Assembly: GCF_000002425.4 (NCBI RefSeq)
Contig: NC_037253.1
Span: forward strand, 15,684,569 to 15,748,568
Length of the DNA: 64,000 nt
Origin: Physcomitrium patens
Lineage: Eukaryota > Streptophyta > Bryopsida > Funariales > Funariaceae
Reading direction: 5' to 3'
Part shown: one piece after another, positions 38,180-49,603 of the stretch
How the letters are laid out: each line of letters begins with the position of its first letter
How positions within the stretch are numbered: the first letter of the stretch is position 1
Translations under genes and position numbers: made by a program
Notes under the pieces: generated by a model
What the model was told of the DNA's origin: nothing
Database searches by the model: none
What the model saw: the letters and a program-made list of their open reading frames with translations, nothing else

Positions 38180-39110
38180 GAGGAGTCACGGAAGCGAAAA
38201 CTGTATCACAACGCAGAGTCGTCGATGCAGAAACTACTCTTCCACATCAAATCCACTAAACGCGTAAGCCTACAGAAAAACTAGAATCTCTAAGCCGACC
38301 CGCAATCAACCCTAGAACCCACAAACATAAAAATCATACCCGCTGTCACCAACCGCAAAGACCCTCACAAAGGTCCGCTTGCGAGCCACCATCCCACCCA
38401 CTAGGCCATTTTCTCCATCGTCTCAATCCCCAACGCTCCCACTCACCATCGCACTTCTTCTCCAAGCTCCTCTACAAGGATTTCTCAACACACAGATCCC
38501 ACCCAACAAAAACTACTCCAAATAACCGAGATCTAAAGCACCAGACAAAGAGGGTGGGTGCTGGATGGATGGAGGGAGGGAGGGAAGGAGGATCAATAAT
38601 GCAGTAGAGGAAGGTAGAGTGCGAAGATCTTGAGACTAAGTGAAACAGAGATGGGAAAGAGGAAAGAGAGACGGGAGGAGGAATCAGTGTGAGATGCGTC
38701 AAGGTTGAGGGAAGGTCTAAGCCTGGAAGCTGCCCGCGAAACCCATCCCCTTAAGCTGCTGCTGGGCTGCCTAGCTCTACGTAACTAGGTTTGAACTTGC
38801 GCTATTGATTGACCAACCAACCAACGGAAAATTGCGGGAGATTGCAACAGTAGATTGATTGCACAGGACAGAGGGTCTAGAAGCAAATTTTTGCGAGCGA
38901 GCGAGCGAGCGAGGGACCGAGGAAGGTGGGCTCGGAACTCCCGCCTGGTCTTGGAACTCTCGGTCTTAGGTTCACTGGATTCTCGGTCTTAGGGAGCTCG
39001 AGTCCCCTTCGCCGAGTGAAATCTGATGACGTGTTGGACGAATGAAGCTCACTAGTTACAGAAATCATCCATTTCCGCGGATTTGCCCTCTCCATTGGGC
39101 GCTTACCGGG
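37859..39110 (-). promoter_or_regulatory. Upstream and leader region of the carboxylesterase gene
   Basis: This GC-balanced stretch shows an (AAT)n/(ATA)n repeat at about 38137-38176, purine-rich runs near 38570-38690 and a (GCGA)n tract at about 38894-38913. Beyond 39110 the sequence turns sharply AT-rich, which marks the likely edge of the promoter. No start site can be set from the sequence. Confidence 0.4.
38137..38176. repeat. (AAT)n microsatellite
   Basis: AAT/ATA trinucleotide repeats with a GATGAT interruption lie upstream of the carboxylesterase gene. Confidence 0.85.
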
Positions 39111-41150
39111 TTAAGCCGTGAGCAGGTTGATACCTTGGGTTGATGTTGTCCAGGTTTAGGGTTTAATGCAACACAATGTATTGAGTTAAAGTACTTTTAA
39201 CTTGATTAGTTGAAAAATGGTGGGATTAGTAATTTAAGACCCTAGTATTTCGGATCGAGTTTTTATATGAAGCAGTACTTTATTTTTAAGTGGGTGTTTT
39301 TCTAACGACCTAAAATGTTTGTTTGCAAACTAAAGATTGTAACAATTCTCTGTAGATGTAAATAATAGGAAAATCATATCATCTTCTTGTGCTTTAAAAA
39401 ATTCGGATTTTTAAATTTTATGTTTGTATGTGTTTATGTAGGTATTGTTAAAAACCACCACAATAAATTATTTTTTGGTACTTATCAACAACAAACCTTT
39501 TGATTTCCACCAACTGATCAAAATTCTCAATAAGATTAGATATAGAGCATTGCAACATTAACTTACCCTTTGTGGTGATTAGAGCATGGAGGTGCAAGAT
39601 ACTAGTAAAAAGGATTTGATGGTACCAAAAAAAATATAAATCTTTTGTAAAACTTTCAAATATAATATACTTTTTAAATACTTCTTCAATATTTTGTTTA
39701 CAAAATGCCAATTATTTTCAAAATAAAAACATTCAAAATTAAATTTAAAATGGTGACGGCAACAAAATAAAAGAAGAAGAAGAAGAAGAAGCAAAAAATA
39801 AAAAAATTAAAAATTAAAAATTAACCAAACTCCACATTGCAGTTACTGGCAGAATATGAAAATTATACAGTAAAATAATTATAGTACTTACATGTAATGA
39901 CCAAAATACCCATTTGTAATAAATATTATCTTCTTTAATATTTATAATAATATGCTTGATAAATCAGATTATTTTTTTCTTTTTTCTTTTTGAAATTACT
40001 ATAATTTTCTTATCCAATTCAATGCAGCAGATAAATGTTAAAATATGAAGTTTTGTTTTTGAATTTTTGAACGTGAAAGTAAAAAATAGGTATGCAACTA
40101 ACTATTGTGGCACAAATACACAAACAATACTCATCAGTAAACACAGTTACTTATAATCCTTAATCATCATTTTCTTTTAAACATAAACTTGAATTGTAAA
40201 TTTTCACATTTTTAGAAATAGTTACTTCCTTGCTAGTAAATCAAGTCCAATTTTCAATCAAGTAAACGTGAACTGAGGATTTTTGAGAATGTATATTTGG
40301 ATTTTATTCTATTCTATTATATCTTTCAATTTGACTTCAAAGCATTTTCATTACTTTACTTTCGCTGAGCTTGAACAATAGGCTTAACTTCATGAATGAA
40401 TGTTTTTCCTCATAGCCACCAATTATAATATGTTATTTTAATAGGTCTTCAAGTTTTTCCTATTTCCAAAACCATTTTAACTTATAAAAGTGCTACTTAT
40501 ATATGGAAATGAAGTATTAATAATATGTATGACATACTCATCAATATGGAAGCTTGACATAGTATTGATGATAAACCAAAGCCACAAGGTGATGGTATCA
40601 CCAATTGTTCTTCATCTCATTTCAGTTTTAGTTGTGGTGTAACAAAATATACACAAATGGGAGTATGTATGCGCATAAACATATATTGAAGTCTCAGGAA
40701 TCCCTTTTACTGTTCACATTATTGAGTTATTTGATTTGTGATATACATACCATTAAAATACAAACCTATGTGTATAAAAAGTAAAAATGGTGCTTATGAC
40801 TTAAAAAAACATATTGGTCTTGTTTAATATTATTTGTGTAGTTGGTTCAAGATCACCCAAATTATTGTTGCTTTAATTTCAGTAACACGTTAGTTTCCAT
40901 TTTTTTCTTTTTGTCACACATTTGTACATGAGTATATGGTCAAATGTCATATTTATAAAATTAATGAAACCATATGTGAAAGTTTTGTGAGGAATATATA
41001 TTTGACAGAATATTTTTATAGATGTCAACTAATAAAATTGACTCTTAATATTTAATTTGAAAAATAATAAAATGTTTCCAATTTATGTTAAAACATTTAA
41101 GCATGAATTTTCTCGCACTAAGCAAGGTTTTTGACTTGTAACTAAATCTC

Positions 41151-41152
<2 letters not shown>

Positions 41153-41187
<35 letters not shown>
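41153..41187. repeat. (TA)n microsatellite
   Basis: An uninterrupted TA tract of about 35 bases. Confidence 0.92.
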
Positions 41188-41189
<2 letters not shown>

Positions 41190-41730
41190 TAGAACATTCT
41201 TTATTGATTTTTAAAAATCTATTTTTAAATCACATAAACTTTACACTTAAGTCATTCAGAATGATTTTTTCTCGAGAGAAATAAAATAGAAATCAATAAA
41301 TATTTTATGCTGCTTCAAATTTAATGAATTAATTATTAGTTGATTATTTTTTATAAGTTTTATGTTAAACACTTTTTATATTCTTCACACGTCAAATAAA
41401 AATAAAAATAAAAATAAAAAACACAAAAAAATATAAAATATAAAAAAACCATTCTTGACACACGTTTTATGTCTTGAATATTATCTTAGTTGGGGGGGTT
41501 TCTTCAGGATCACCCAGAAAATCAAACCATTTGTTCGGGAAATTACTTCAAAATGTTTTCCAATTCACTATTTTTTTTTATTATTATTGAATTTGTGCAA
41601 AACATCAAAACCTGATCCATTCAAAGCTGTTCCATACCAGAAGAAGCTTTTCTATTTATTGAGGTTCCTCTTGTTGTACCTCATATTCTTAACATCTTCA
41701 TGTATCAAACTTCAAAAATATCTAAAGCTC

Positions 41731-41731
<1 letters not shown>

Positions 41732-41765
<34 letters not shown>
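41732..41765. repeat. (TA)n microsatellite
   Basis: An uninterrupted TA tract of about 34 bases. Confidence 0.92.
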
Positions 41766-41769
<4 letters not shown>

Positions 41770-42799
41770 AAATTTATTGAAATTTGATTATTCAGTTTAT
41801 ATTTTTTGAAAAAAATTGAATTACCAGTCTTAAACACATCAATCAGGATATTCAATAATTAAACTGAACTACGAATTTCTAAATTTTATGTTATATAGTT
41901 TATATTTGGAATATTTATTATTCTTTTATATGTAATGAAGAAAAAAAGAGATTTTATTTTAATTTTTTTCAGAGTTCTATACACATAACGTTTTCAACTA
42001 TTTTTTGAATACATACTTAATCATGTTATTGTGAATAATTATTAGTTTATTATCATTATTATTATTGAAACGTATGTGATGAATCTGAAAAAATTAAGAG
42101 TGGCTTATTTTTAAATTTTTTACAGATCTAATTGACTCAATTAAATTTTAGAACATTACTGCTTCTCAATTTACAAGTTCTGTTTGTGAAAGATCTTTTA
42201 ATAAGTGAACATATGATAAATAAATTTATTAATTTCTCATATAGGATCATAGCACAGTTTTAGTATTCAAAATACCCTTCACAGAGTGTTTTTGATTTAA
42301 TGTCCCAACATGTCTAAAAGACGCAGAATAAAGTGTTGATGTGGAAGAAGACAAAAGGAATTTAATATTTTATGTTATGTAGCTTTATTAGTTTTGTCGT
42401 GACATTTTGTTCTTTGTTTTGATTTTTTTGTTTATTTTGCTACATCTTTCATAAAAGCTGCTACATTGTATATATTTGTCCACAAATACAAACATGAATA
42501 TCGTTTAGCTATTTTATTTACATATCTATTTTTCTGAGTTAGGTTTATGTATACATACCAAAGAATAAGGTGAGAGTTTAATTTTTTTGAAATGTTACAT
42601 TTTATTTATTTATTTATTATTTTTACTTTGACAAGTTCACTTATTTAAAAAAAATTGTATAAATCCTAAATATTTCAAGATGAGTCATAGAGTGAAAAAT
42701 GCTTTGCAGATGAGTTGAAGAGTGTGAGGAATTCACAACTTTTAAATGGTTAAGCATTATCTCAATAAGTTTCGATAAATTTCAGTAAATTTAAAGGCA

Positions 42800-42842
42800 C
42801 ATATATATATATATATATATATATATACATGTGTGTGTGTGT
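42800..42842. repeat. Compound (TA)n(TG)n microsatellite
   Basis: About 28 bases of TA are followed by ACATG and a TG tract. Confidence 0.92.
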
Positions 42843-43402
42843 TTAGCCTCCAGCACCCCATTTTGTATTTTTTTGAATTAATTTCCAATTGTATTTCAAT
42901 TCTTTTTAACTGACTTGGTGCCCAATCAGCCCCAAGTCTAGTTCAAAGCCACGTCATTCGACCCAAAACCAATCACATGCCACCACGGCGAGAGTAAAAT
43001 CCATCCGTCCACCAGGTGTCGGGGAATCTACGGCCACGATTGTGACCACCTGCTCGACCAATGCGCCTCACCAGTCACGATGCAAAAAATCCACCAGCGC
43101 CGCGGATTTGGGATCCAATCGGTGACCGGTAGCCGCAGCCGCCGGGTGACAAGTCACCAAAAGCATCTTCCCTCAAACGTTGCGGGACAATTTGATATGA
43201 TGGCCACTTGGAAGCACGGCACTGCGACACTCACATTTCCTTCGGCGACTTGTTCTCGTGTCGAATCCGCATAAATAAGGTAGATAGATGAATAGACGCC
43301 ACAGCTCAACAGCCGAGCCATTGCGAATCGACAGAAAGAAGAGTGTAGCGGAACATCTTTTGGAAGTAGTTGTGTGGGTTTCGTCGTAAAGAGGCCAGGA
43401 GG

Positions 43403-43752
43403 GTGAGTATAGACGACGGATTGTTGGGTGTGCGGGGTGTGATTGATCCTCGTGAGGTGATGCGTTGATTACCTCGTCACGTCGAGAAAGTTTCTGGGGG
43501 GTTGGAGATCGTGGATGTTGTCATTGGGAAAACCACACGTAGAAATTTTGAGTTTGGAAGAGATTTTCTTTTAAGAGGAAGGCTACTGCAAAGGTGTGCT
43601 AAGTTGGTTGGTGAATTTTGACGACGTAGTTCTTCAGGTTCGTTTCTTTGATCAAGCTTGATTGAAATAGAAGGGCTTCGTTTATCGTATTTTGATTGGC
43701 TTTGTCCTGTAACAGAGTGAGTATCTCATGATTGCGAGCATTTTTTTTGCAG
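43403..43752 (+). other. Possible 5' untranslated intron of the ENTH gene
   Basis: A good donor (GTGAGTAT at 43403) and a strong acceptor (a poly-T run then GCAG ending at 43752) bracket a T-rich stretch upstream of the ENTH start codon at 43133+1000 (44133). Leader introns are common in moss genes. This is inferred from splice-site shape only. Confidence 0.35.
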
Positions 43753-44132
43753 CCATTGTGTGGCTATGGTTTAATATGAATTTCAGGTGCCGCGGGTAAT
43801 GTCTTGTATTTTAGAGGATTGTGCTATGCCGAGGTGCTTTCTCACCCGCAATAGCTGTAGGATTGAAGAGGATGGTGCTTTCCACGGGATGAGTCTCATT
43901 CGGTGTGGATCTTTGAAGATGGGTTCCTCAGCATTTGGGGAATGTTGGGGTTGCAGGTTTGATTACCTCGCAAGCCGCTTGAAACATCGGGTGGAAGTGG
44001 TAGTGAAGTCTGTTTTGGTAACAACCAAGGAGGGCTTCTAGAGGCCGGATTTTTTCGACCAGGAGCTGTAATGTTATTGGGTTATAGAGGCTAGGATTCA
44101 CAACACACCACTCTAACACACACACACACACA

Positions 44133-45609
44133 ATGGAGCTGGATACGAGAGACGTATCCGCCGGTCCTGCACTAAGTCATTTAGAGAGCTTCAAGTCCCG
44201 TGCTTCTTACTTATTTAAAGACAGTCTCAAAATTGCACGTATTGCGTTGGTGGACGTTAGCACTGCAGAATTGTAAGTCTCCTCTTTTACTCACATACTG
44301 CCCACGCAAGTACAATATGTATTAGGGCTAATTTGTAGCTTCAAGCTTTTAATGTGCCATTCGTAGAATTGTTGGTTGCTACTCACAATCCCAAGATCTG
44401 TATCAAATGTCGAAGATCTTTTGTCTAAGTCTGTTGCTATGGGATAGAATGACGGAGGATGCTACGAATGCTGATGACTGGGGTCCGACAACAAAAGCCA
44501 TGGCGGATATTTGCAACGCTACGAGCAACTCTGAGGATTATCTGCGAATAGTGCAGGTTCTTCATAAGAGGTATGCGAATCTTTTCATGAAGACTCTTGG
44601 TGAATGATGATTGCCAACAACTATGTTCACGTTTCTTCAAAGAAGACTGCATGTTTTTCTTCGTAATACCTCGGGATTGCACACTGATGCACTGTTCTTT
44701 AAATGCCAAGGTTTGCGCTTAACACCACAAAGCACTGGCGACAAATCCACAAGTCGTTGATTCTTCTCGAATATCTACTTAGTCATGGCCCCGAGCACTT
44801 AGTCGTGGAGTTTCGTCAAGACAGGGGCCGGTTGGAGGAATTTGCACGTTTCGATTACGTGGATTGGACAGGGTAAGCTTTTATTTTGATGAAATCTATA
44901 ACTTTCATAATTTGACCCGTTACGCGAATAGGGTATTCTTTTTCCAGCTTGTTCCACAGCTTTTGACAACGTGCATTCATTCTCCTGTAGGATTGATAGG
45001 GGCTCGCCTATCCAACGAAGAGCCAAACGCATACTCCACTTGCTACGCGACGAAATCGCATACAAGGAGGAGCGCGCACGAGCTCAGAAAATCTCTCGAG
45101 GCATTCTCGGGTTCGGCAGCCAATCGTTCTACCACAGATCTCGTCCGGAATCTCTCGACACCTTTCCTTACAGCAGATCAACGTCTTCAATCCCAGAAAA
45201 GCATGACCCATCGTTACAGATTGTTCGTGACAAGCACAAATCCAGCAGTGGAAGCAGCACGCCAGTCACATACTTGAAAGGCGATATATCATCGCCGGAG
45301 TGGCGAAACTCAGCTGCCAATTCGCCAACATCGGTCTTGCCATTCAACAGCGATTCACCTATTCACGACATGATCAGATTCGACGATGAAATGCAACCGT
45401 CGACTCCTCGCGAAGTGAACCCAGTAGCCACAACTCCTCCTTACTCGGACGCGAACGCATCGCCGCGGCTCCGGAAGCTGCCGCCGCCGCCGCCAGTGGC
45501 AGTGTACAAATGCGTGACGGCAGCGCCACAAAATGCCTCGCGGGTGCGGCAGACCACACCGCGGAGCCCTAAACCCGTGCCTGCTTTGCCAGACTTGATC
45601 GCCATTTAA
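44133..45609 (+). CDS. ENTH-domain (epsin-like) clathrin adaptor protein, 4 exons
   Basis: Encodes a predicted 347-residue protein with an N-terminal epsin N-terminal homology domain. Exons: 44133-44272, 44448-44570, 44711-44872, 44991-45609; 1044 nt in one frame. The ENTH core shows TEDATNADDWGPTTKAM, SNSEDYLRIVQVLHKR, HWRQIHKSLILLEYLLSHG and an arginine-rich helix SPIQRRAKRILHLL that includes the usual lipid-facing basic residues. Such domains bind phosphoinositides and help form clathrin-coated vesicles. The C-terminal ~190 residues are Ser/Pro-rich and probably disordered, with a run of six prolines (LPPPPPP) and no NPF or DPW motifs that I can see. The start follows a (CA)n tract and has a good ATG GAG context. 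The subclass within plant ENTH proteins is uncertain. Confidence 0.9.
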
Positions 45610-47013
45610 TTGTGAGAAAATCAAAAAAACTTTATAGAATGCTTCCTGATAATTCCTCTACGCGGCTCCACTTGTACATATTTGAATCTATTAGACGTGA
45701 TGCTTCTTTGCCTCAAGCACTGATTGCAACGAAGGTCCATTGTAAGATGACCCCACATCATAAATATATCTATATATCTATCAATCAATTATTCATATCA
45801 TGTCATATTCTATTTATTTGTGTTTTTTGGGTGTTGGGCTTTTTCCTTAAATTTTATTTGTCTTTGAATTCTAGAGTGAGTGGAACTGCCTCCTAACTGT
45901 CTGCTGAAAAAAATTAGAAAGAATGTTATACATATATACAAATTGGGTGTTGCTACTGTTACTGCAATTTTTGTTATTGCCACAACATTTTATTCTAAAT
46001 TATTATTATTATTATTATTATTATTTAATAAAATAAAAAATATTTTTTATGAATTTTGGAAAAAAAACGTATAACTATTAACAAAACTCTTAATTGAAAT
46101 AGAAAAAAAATAAGGAAATATGCCAAGTACATAGTGGATTGTGATGATAGTAACAAAAATTGTGGTGACATTATCATTACCGTATATATTTACACACACA
46201 AAACTTAAAGATGAGTTTGAAATAATAAGTAAAGAATATTGTTAATGCCACCACATTTTTACTATTGCTATAACAATCTTAGTTAAAATCAAATTTTTCC
46301 ACATTAAAGTCATGTTTAATTGTGTTTTTTCTTATTAACATACATTAGGAAATTTTCCTACTCTTGTTAAGTACATCAATGTATAATATTTCACAATTTT
46401 TTTTAAAAAATAAATTTAAAATATAATTTATATATTTTTTATTAGATCAAATTTATATTTATATTTATATACTACCATATGGTTTATCATTTATTAACTT
46501 TTGTTTGTGAATAAAGTAATAATCACATTATTTTATTTAATTTGTATCTTAATTAAAACATGTATTAAGCAAAAGATATATTAGATAGTAAATTAAAATT
46601 CATTAGTATATAAATATCTAAATTAACAGAATATTTTTATCCCTTTGAATTTTGTAATTTTATTTTATATTGAAAACAAATGCAACATGTTCTTATAATG
46701 GTTTTATAATTCAAAGAAATACTCTATTGTGCATATAGACAAAGAAAAATTACATTCAAATTTCATAAAAAATTCTTCTATTTTTTAATATTTAAAGTTA
46801 CTATTATAAATATTAGTTTGATGGTAGTTTCACAACAAGGTTGTTGAAATTTATTAAATCATATTAAGACATTTGAATCATAAATTGAGTTCAAAAATTA
46901 ACTTACTTATTTAAAATATGAATTAATATATTAAAAACTTTTGCTTTTCAATTGGTGCTTATTAATACATAAAAGCTCAAAAAGATACATATATTACAAA
47001 TATATTAAAAGAA

Positions 47014-47207
47014 ATAACAAATACACCTAGGTTTTTACTAAATCAATTCATTCATGATAAAGAATATGGTAATTATGATGAATGTGGTTGATTTTCATTG
47101 ATTTTTGATCTAATATTGGAAAAATGGTTTAGATGTTAATTTATTATTTTTCATAATAGTTAGGATGGGTGGATAAATTTAGTAAAAATCTTGGTCTATT
47201 TAACATT
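47014..47207. mobile_element. MITE-like element, family B copy 2
   Basis: The right end TCTATTTAACATT and the interior block AAGAATATGGTAATTATGAT match the element at 31452-31629. The left end (about 47014-47040, AACAAATACACCTAGGTTTT) is a degenerate inverted copy of the right end. AT-rich and non-coding. Confidence 0.65.
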
Positions 47208-47250
47208 CTCATATATTAAGCATTGTATTTGTCATATCAATAATAAATAT

Positions 47251-47432
47251 AGGGAGTTGTTAAAGCCACACCCTCCATTGCCATTAAATGATTCATTCTA
47301 TATGTATTCCTTGTCTCCAACCTTGTTCCTAACTTCCATTTTCTGTTCCTAATTTAACCTCCATTCTCTATCTCCATACAATTTTGACCCCAATATCTCA
47401 CCTCCTTCCCTCTCCTTCTTCATCTCCACTCC
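47251..47432 (+). repeat. Dispersed repeat family A, copy 2
   Basis: The sequence starts GGGAGTTGTTAAAGCCACAC, then ATTAAATGATTCATTCTATA, then a long C/T-rich, G-poor tail. It matches the order of blocks at 19919-20060 and the inverted copy at 48738-48946. The block between the two CCACACC motifs of copy 1 is shortened here. Confidence 0.6.
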
Positions 47433-47900
47433 ATGTTAAGGACATTAACCTCAAAGAACTAAAATGTCAATATACTCTTGTGTCACTTGGAAAGACTAGA
47501 ATGGCTATTGCCAAATATAAGAAGACTATAAAGTCTTAAAACAAGACTATAGACTAGAAAAGCATTGGCAAGAGTGAAGAAGGCTTCACTCTTGCCTTCA
47601 TATTTACTCTTAATTAAGAGTCACATAGCAATGTCTTATAAGACCTCCTAAACTTGTTGATTTTACAAGGCACATATCTTAACTTGCAAAACAAGTTTTC
47701 TATATGTAAACCACAAAGTTAGCTTGTTTTGCAAGCTACCAACTTTTTATTAACTTATTAACCAAGTTTCTAACCTATCAATTAACTACAAACACATGTA
47801 AAGTAAAAGTAACATGTATGAAGATTCTAAAAAGCTTCTTTAGAAAATATTATGAAATAAATCTACTTTTACGTAATTCTTTTTAATCATACAAGTAAAT
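47433..47900 (+). repeat. Dispersed LTR-like repeat family C, copy 2
   Basis: The sequence begins TGTTAAGGACATTAACCTC immediately after the family A copy. Blocks shared with the copies at 4640-5155 (inverted) and 62425-62780 include ATGGCTATTGCCAAATA, CACTCTTGCCTTCATAT, AGCAATGTCTTATA, AACTTGCAAAACAAGTTTTC and CCAAGTTTCTAACCTAT. No coding capacity. A solo LTR or LTR fragment is the likeliest source. Confidence 0.55.
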
Positions 47901-48737
47901 ATTAGAATAAATATGTATGTCCATGACACCCTATTTCCATTACTTTTGCATTAAGAAACAAAACTATGCTTACGTGTTACATTTAATAGCTAATACTTCA
48001 TTAATTTATTATTTATAATATACATATATACATAAGCACATACATACATATATATAAAAATTAAAAATCTTATTTTAAATATTTAAATTTTAAAATAAAA
48101 TAAAATCTTAGTATTAATTTAAAATTATTAAATATTGTGATTAATAAATATTTAAAAAATCTAATTATTTTAGAATTAAAAATAAAAACTGTATTGTTCA
48201 AATTTTTTCTCAGCTACTATTCATATTTAAGGGCATCTCAAAAAAAAATAAATCAAAGTAATTTGATTTAATGAATTTTTTAAATGATATTAATCAATGA
48301 AATATGTCTAGTTGATTTGTGGTCTTAGATCTAGAATAAGTTGAGTTACAAAAATCCAAATATAACAAGAATCATAATTATAACTTTTTTAAATTTTTTT
48401 ATTAATGTTAATTATATCTAAAATTAGACTTTACTTTTAAAATATTGTGACTAAATTAAAAAATATTATTCAATATCACTTACCTTTTGGATAACTTGGA
48501 TACAGTCAAAATTTTAAATATATAATTTTTTTTTACAATATGTTTTTTTTACAAAATTTGGGTTAAATATACAATATTCTTTAATTTTTTTAAAAAATAC
48601 TTTTTGAATATTTTCAAAAATATATAATTAAATAAATGTAATCTTCTATATTTGTGATACATCTTTTGTAATTTATTTGAATTGGTTTCTAAGATAACAC
48701 TTAGGATGTATGAGTTTTGCATAGTAATAAACTTTAG

Positions 48738-48945
48738 AGAGGGGGTGCAGTGGGGATTGAGGAAGAAGGAGGACAAGGAAATGGGGTTGGGACTACATGG
48801 AGACGGGGAAAGGAGGGTCAAGCTGGGAACATAGGACAGGCGCTAGGAATAGAGTTGGGGACAAAAAACAGGTACATAATGAATCATTTAGTGGCAAGGA
48901 GGGGTGTGATTTTAACAAAATTGGGATGTGGTTTCAAAAACTCCC

Positions 48946-48946
<1 letters not shown>
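48738..48946 (-). repeat. Dispersed repeat family A, copy 3 (inverted)
   Basis: Read on the minus strand it gives AAACCACATCCCAATTTTGT, AAAATCACACCCCTCCTTGC, then AAATGATTCATTATGTACCT and a C/T-rich tail. It abuts a (TA)n tract (48949-48978), as does copy 1 at 19919. It is the most G/C-rich stretch of the surrounding gap. Confidence 0.6.

Positions 48947-48948
<2 letters not shown>

Positions 48949-48978
<30 letters not shown>
48949..48978. repeat. (TA)n microsatellite
   Basis: A pure TA tract directly abuts the head of family A copy 3. Confidence 0.92.
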
Positions 48979-48983
<5 letters not shown>

Positions 48984-49603
48984 CACTAACAAATTTAAAA
49001 TTTTACTTAAGATACATAAATTTAAATATTTAATGGAAATACGTATAATGGTAATAATCATTTTAAAATACCAATCTAACAAAATGTGTAAGGTTTTTTT
49101 TGTCATCCTCTTTTCATATTTTATTAATTCACTCTTTTGTCCATTATTTAGACATTATGAGGCATTTTTGTGTCTACCACTATTATTATTTGATGCTTTC
49201 TTCTTTTCAATTACTATATGCTTTACAACAAGGATGTGAGAACCTTGATTACCTTCATATTTGCAACCTTCTATCCCTGCTCAAATTCAGACTTGCCCAC
49301 AAATACTAAGTTACTTTACACCCAAAGTAAATTTTACTTTGATCCTGAAGAATTGATTAATTTTTTTTATCATGTAATTTTAAAAAATAAAAATAAAAAT
49401 AAATTCAGATCATTCCACAATAGTCTATGTAGAAGAAGCCAATTTTTTTGAGATTTAATTACATGCATCATGTACCATTACGTAAACACCAAAGACAAGC
49501 CTGAGAAAGTATACAATCGACATTTATTTTGTCTTTTTTTCCTCAAACGACTTTTTTCCCCCGCCCCCTTTTCTCGTGGAAGTGGGCAGGGGTGTGCTGC
49601 CCG

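Larger units (their letters stand above)
39111..42900. other. AT-rich gene-free region
   Basis: This is very AT-rich DNA with (TA)n tracts at 41153-41187, 41732-41765 and 42800-42827, the last followed by a (GT)n tract. Short frames such as 39448-39794 and 41455-41766 consist of low-complexity codons or translate the TA tract; none is supported as a gene. Confidence 0.7.
45610..49603. other. AT-rich, repeat-rich gene-free region
   Basis: This region carries an (ATT)n tract at about 46000-46023 and a cluster of dispersed repeats from three families (B copy 2, A copy 2, C copy 2, then an inverted A copy 3), plus a (TA)n tract at 48949-48978. No coding region is supported; frames such as 48750-48989 and 48928-49239 translate repeat and TA sequence. 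Confidence 0.7.

Noticed and set aside
48750-49239. Several frames containing long Tyr-Ile runs
   Set aside because: The runs are translations of the (TA)n microsatellite and family A repeat.
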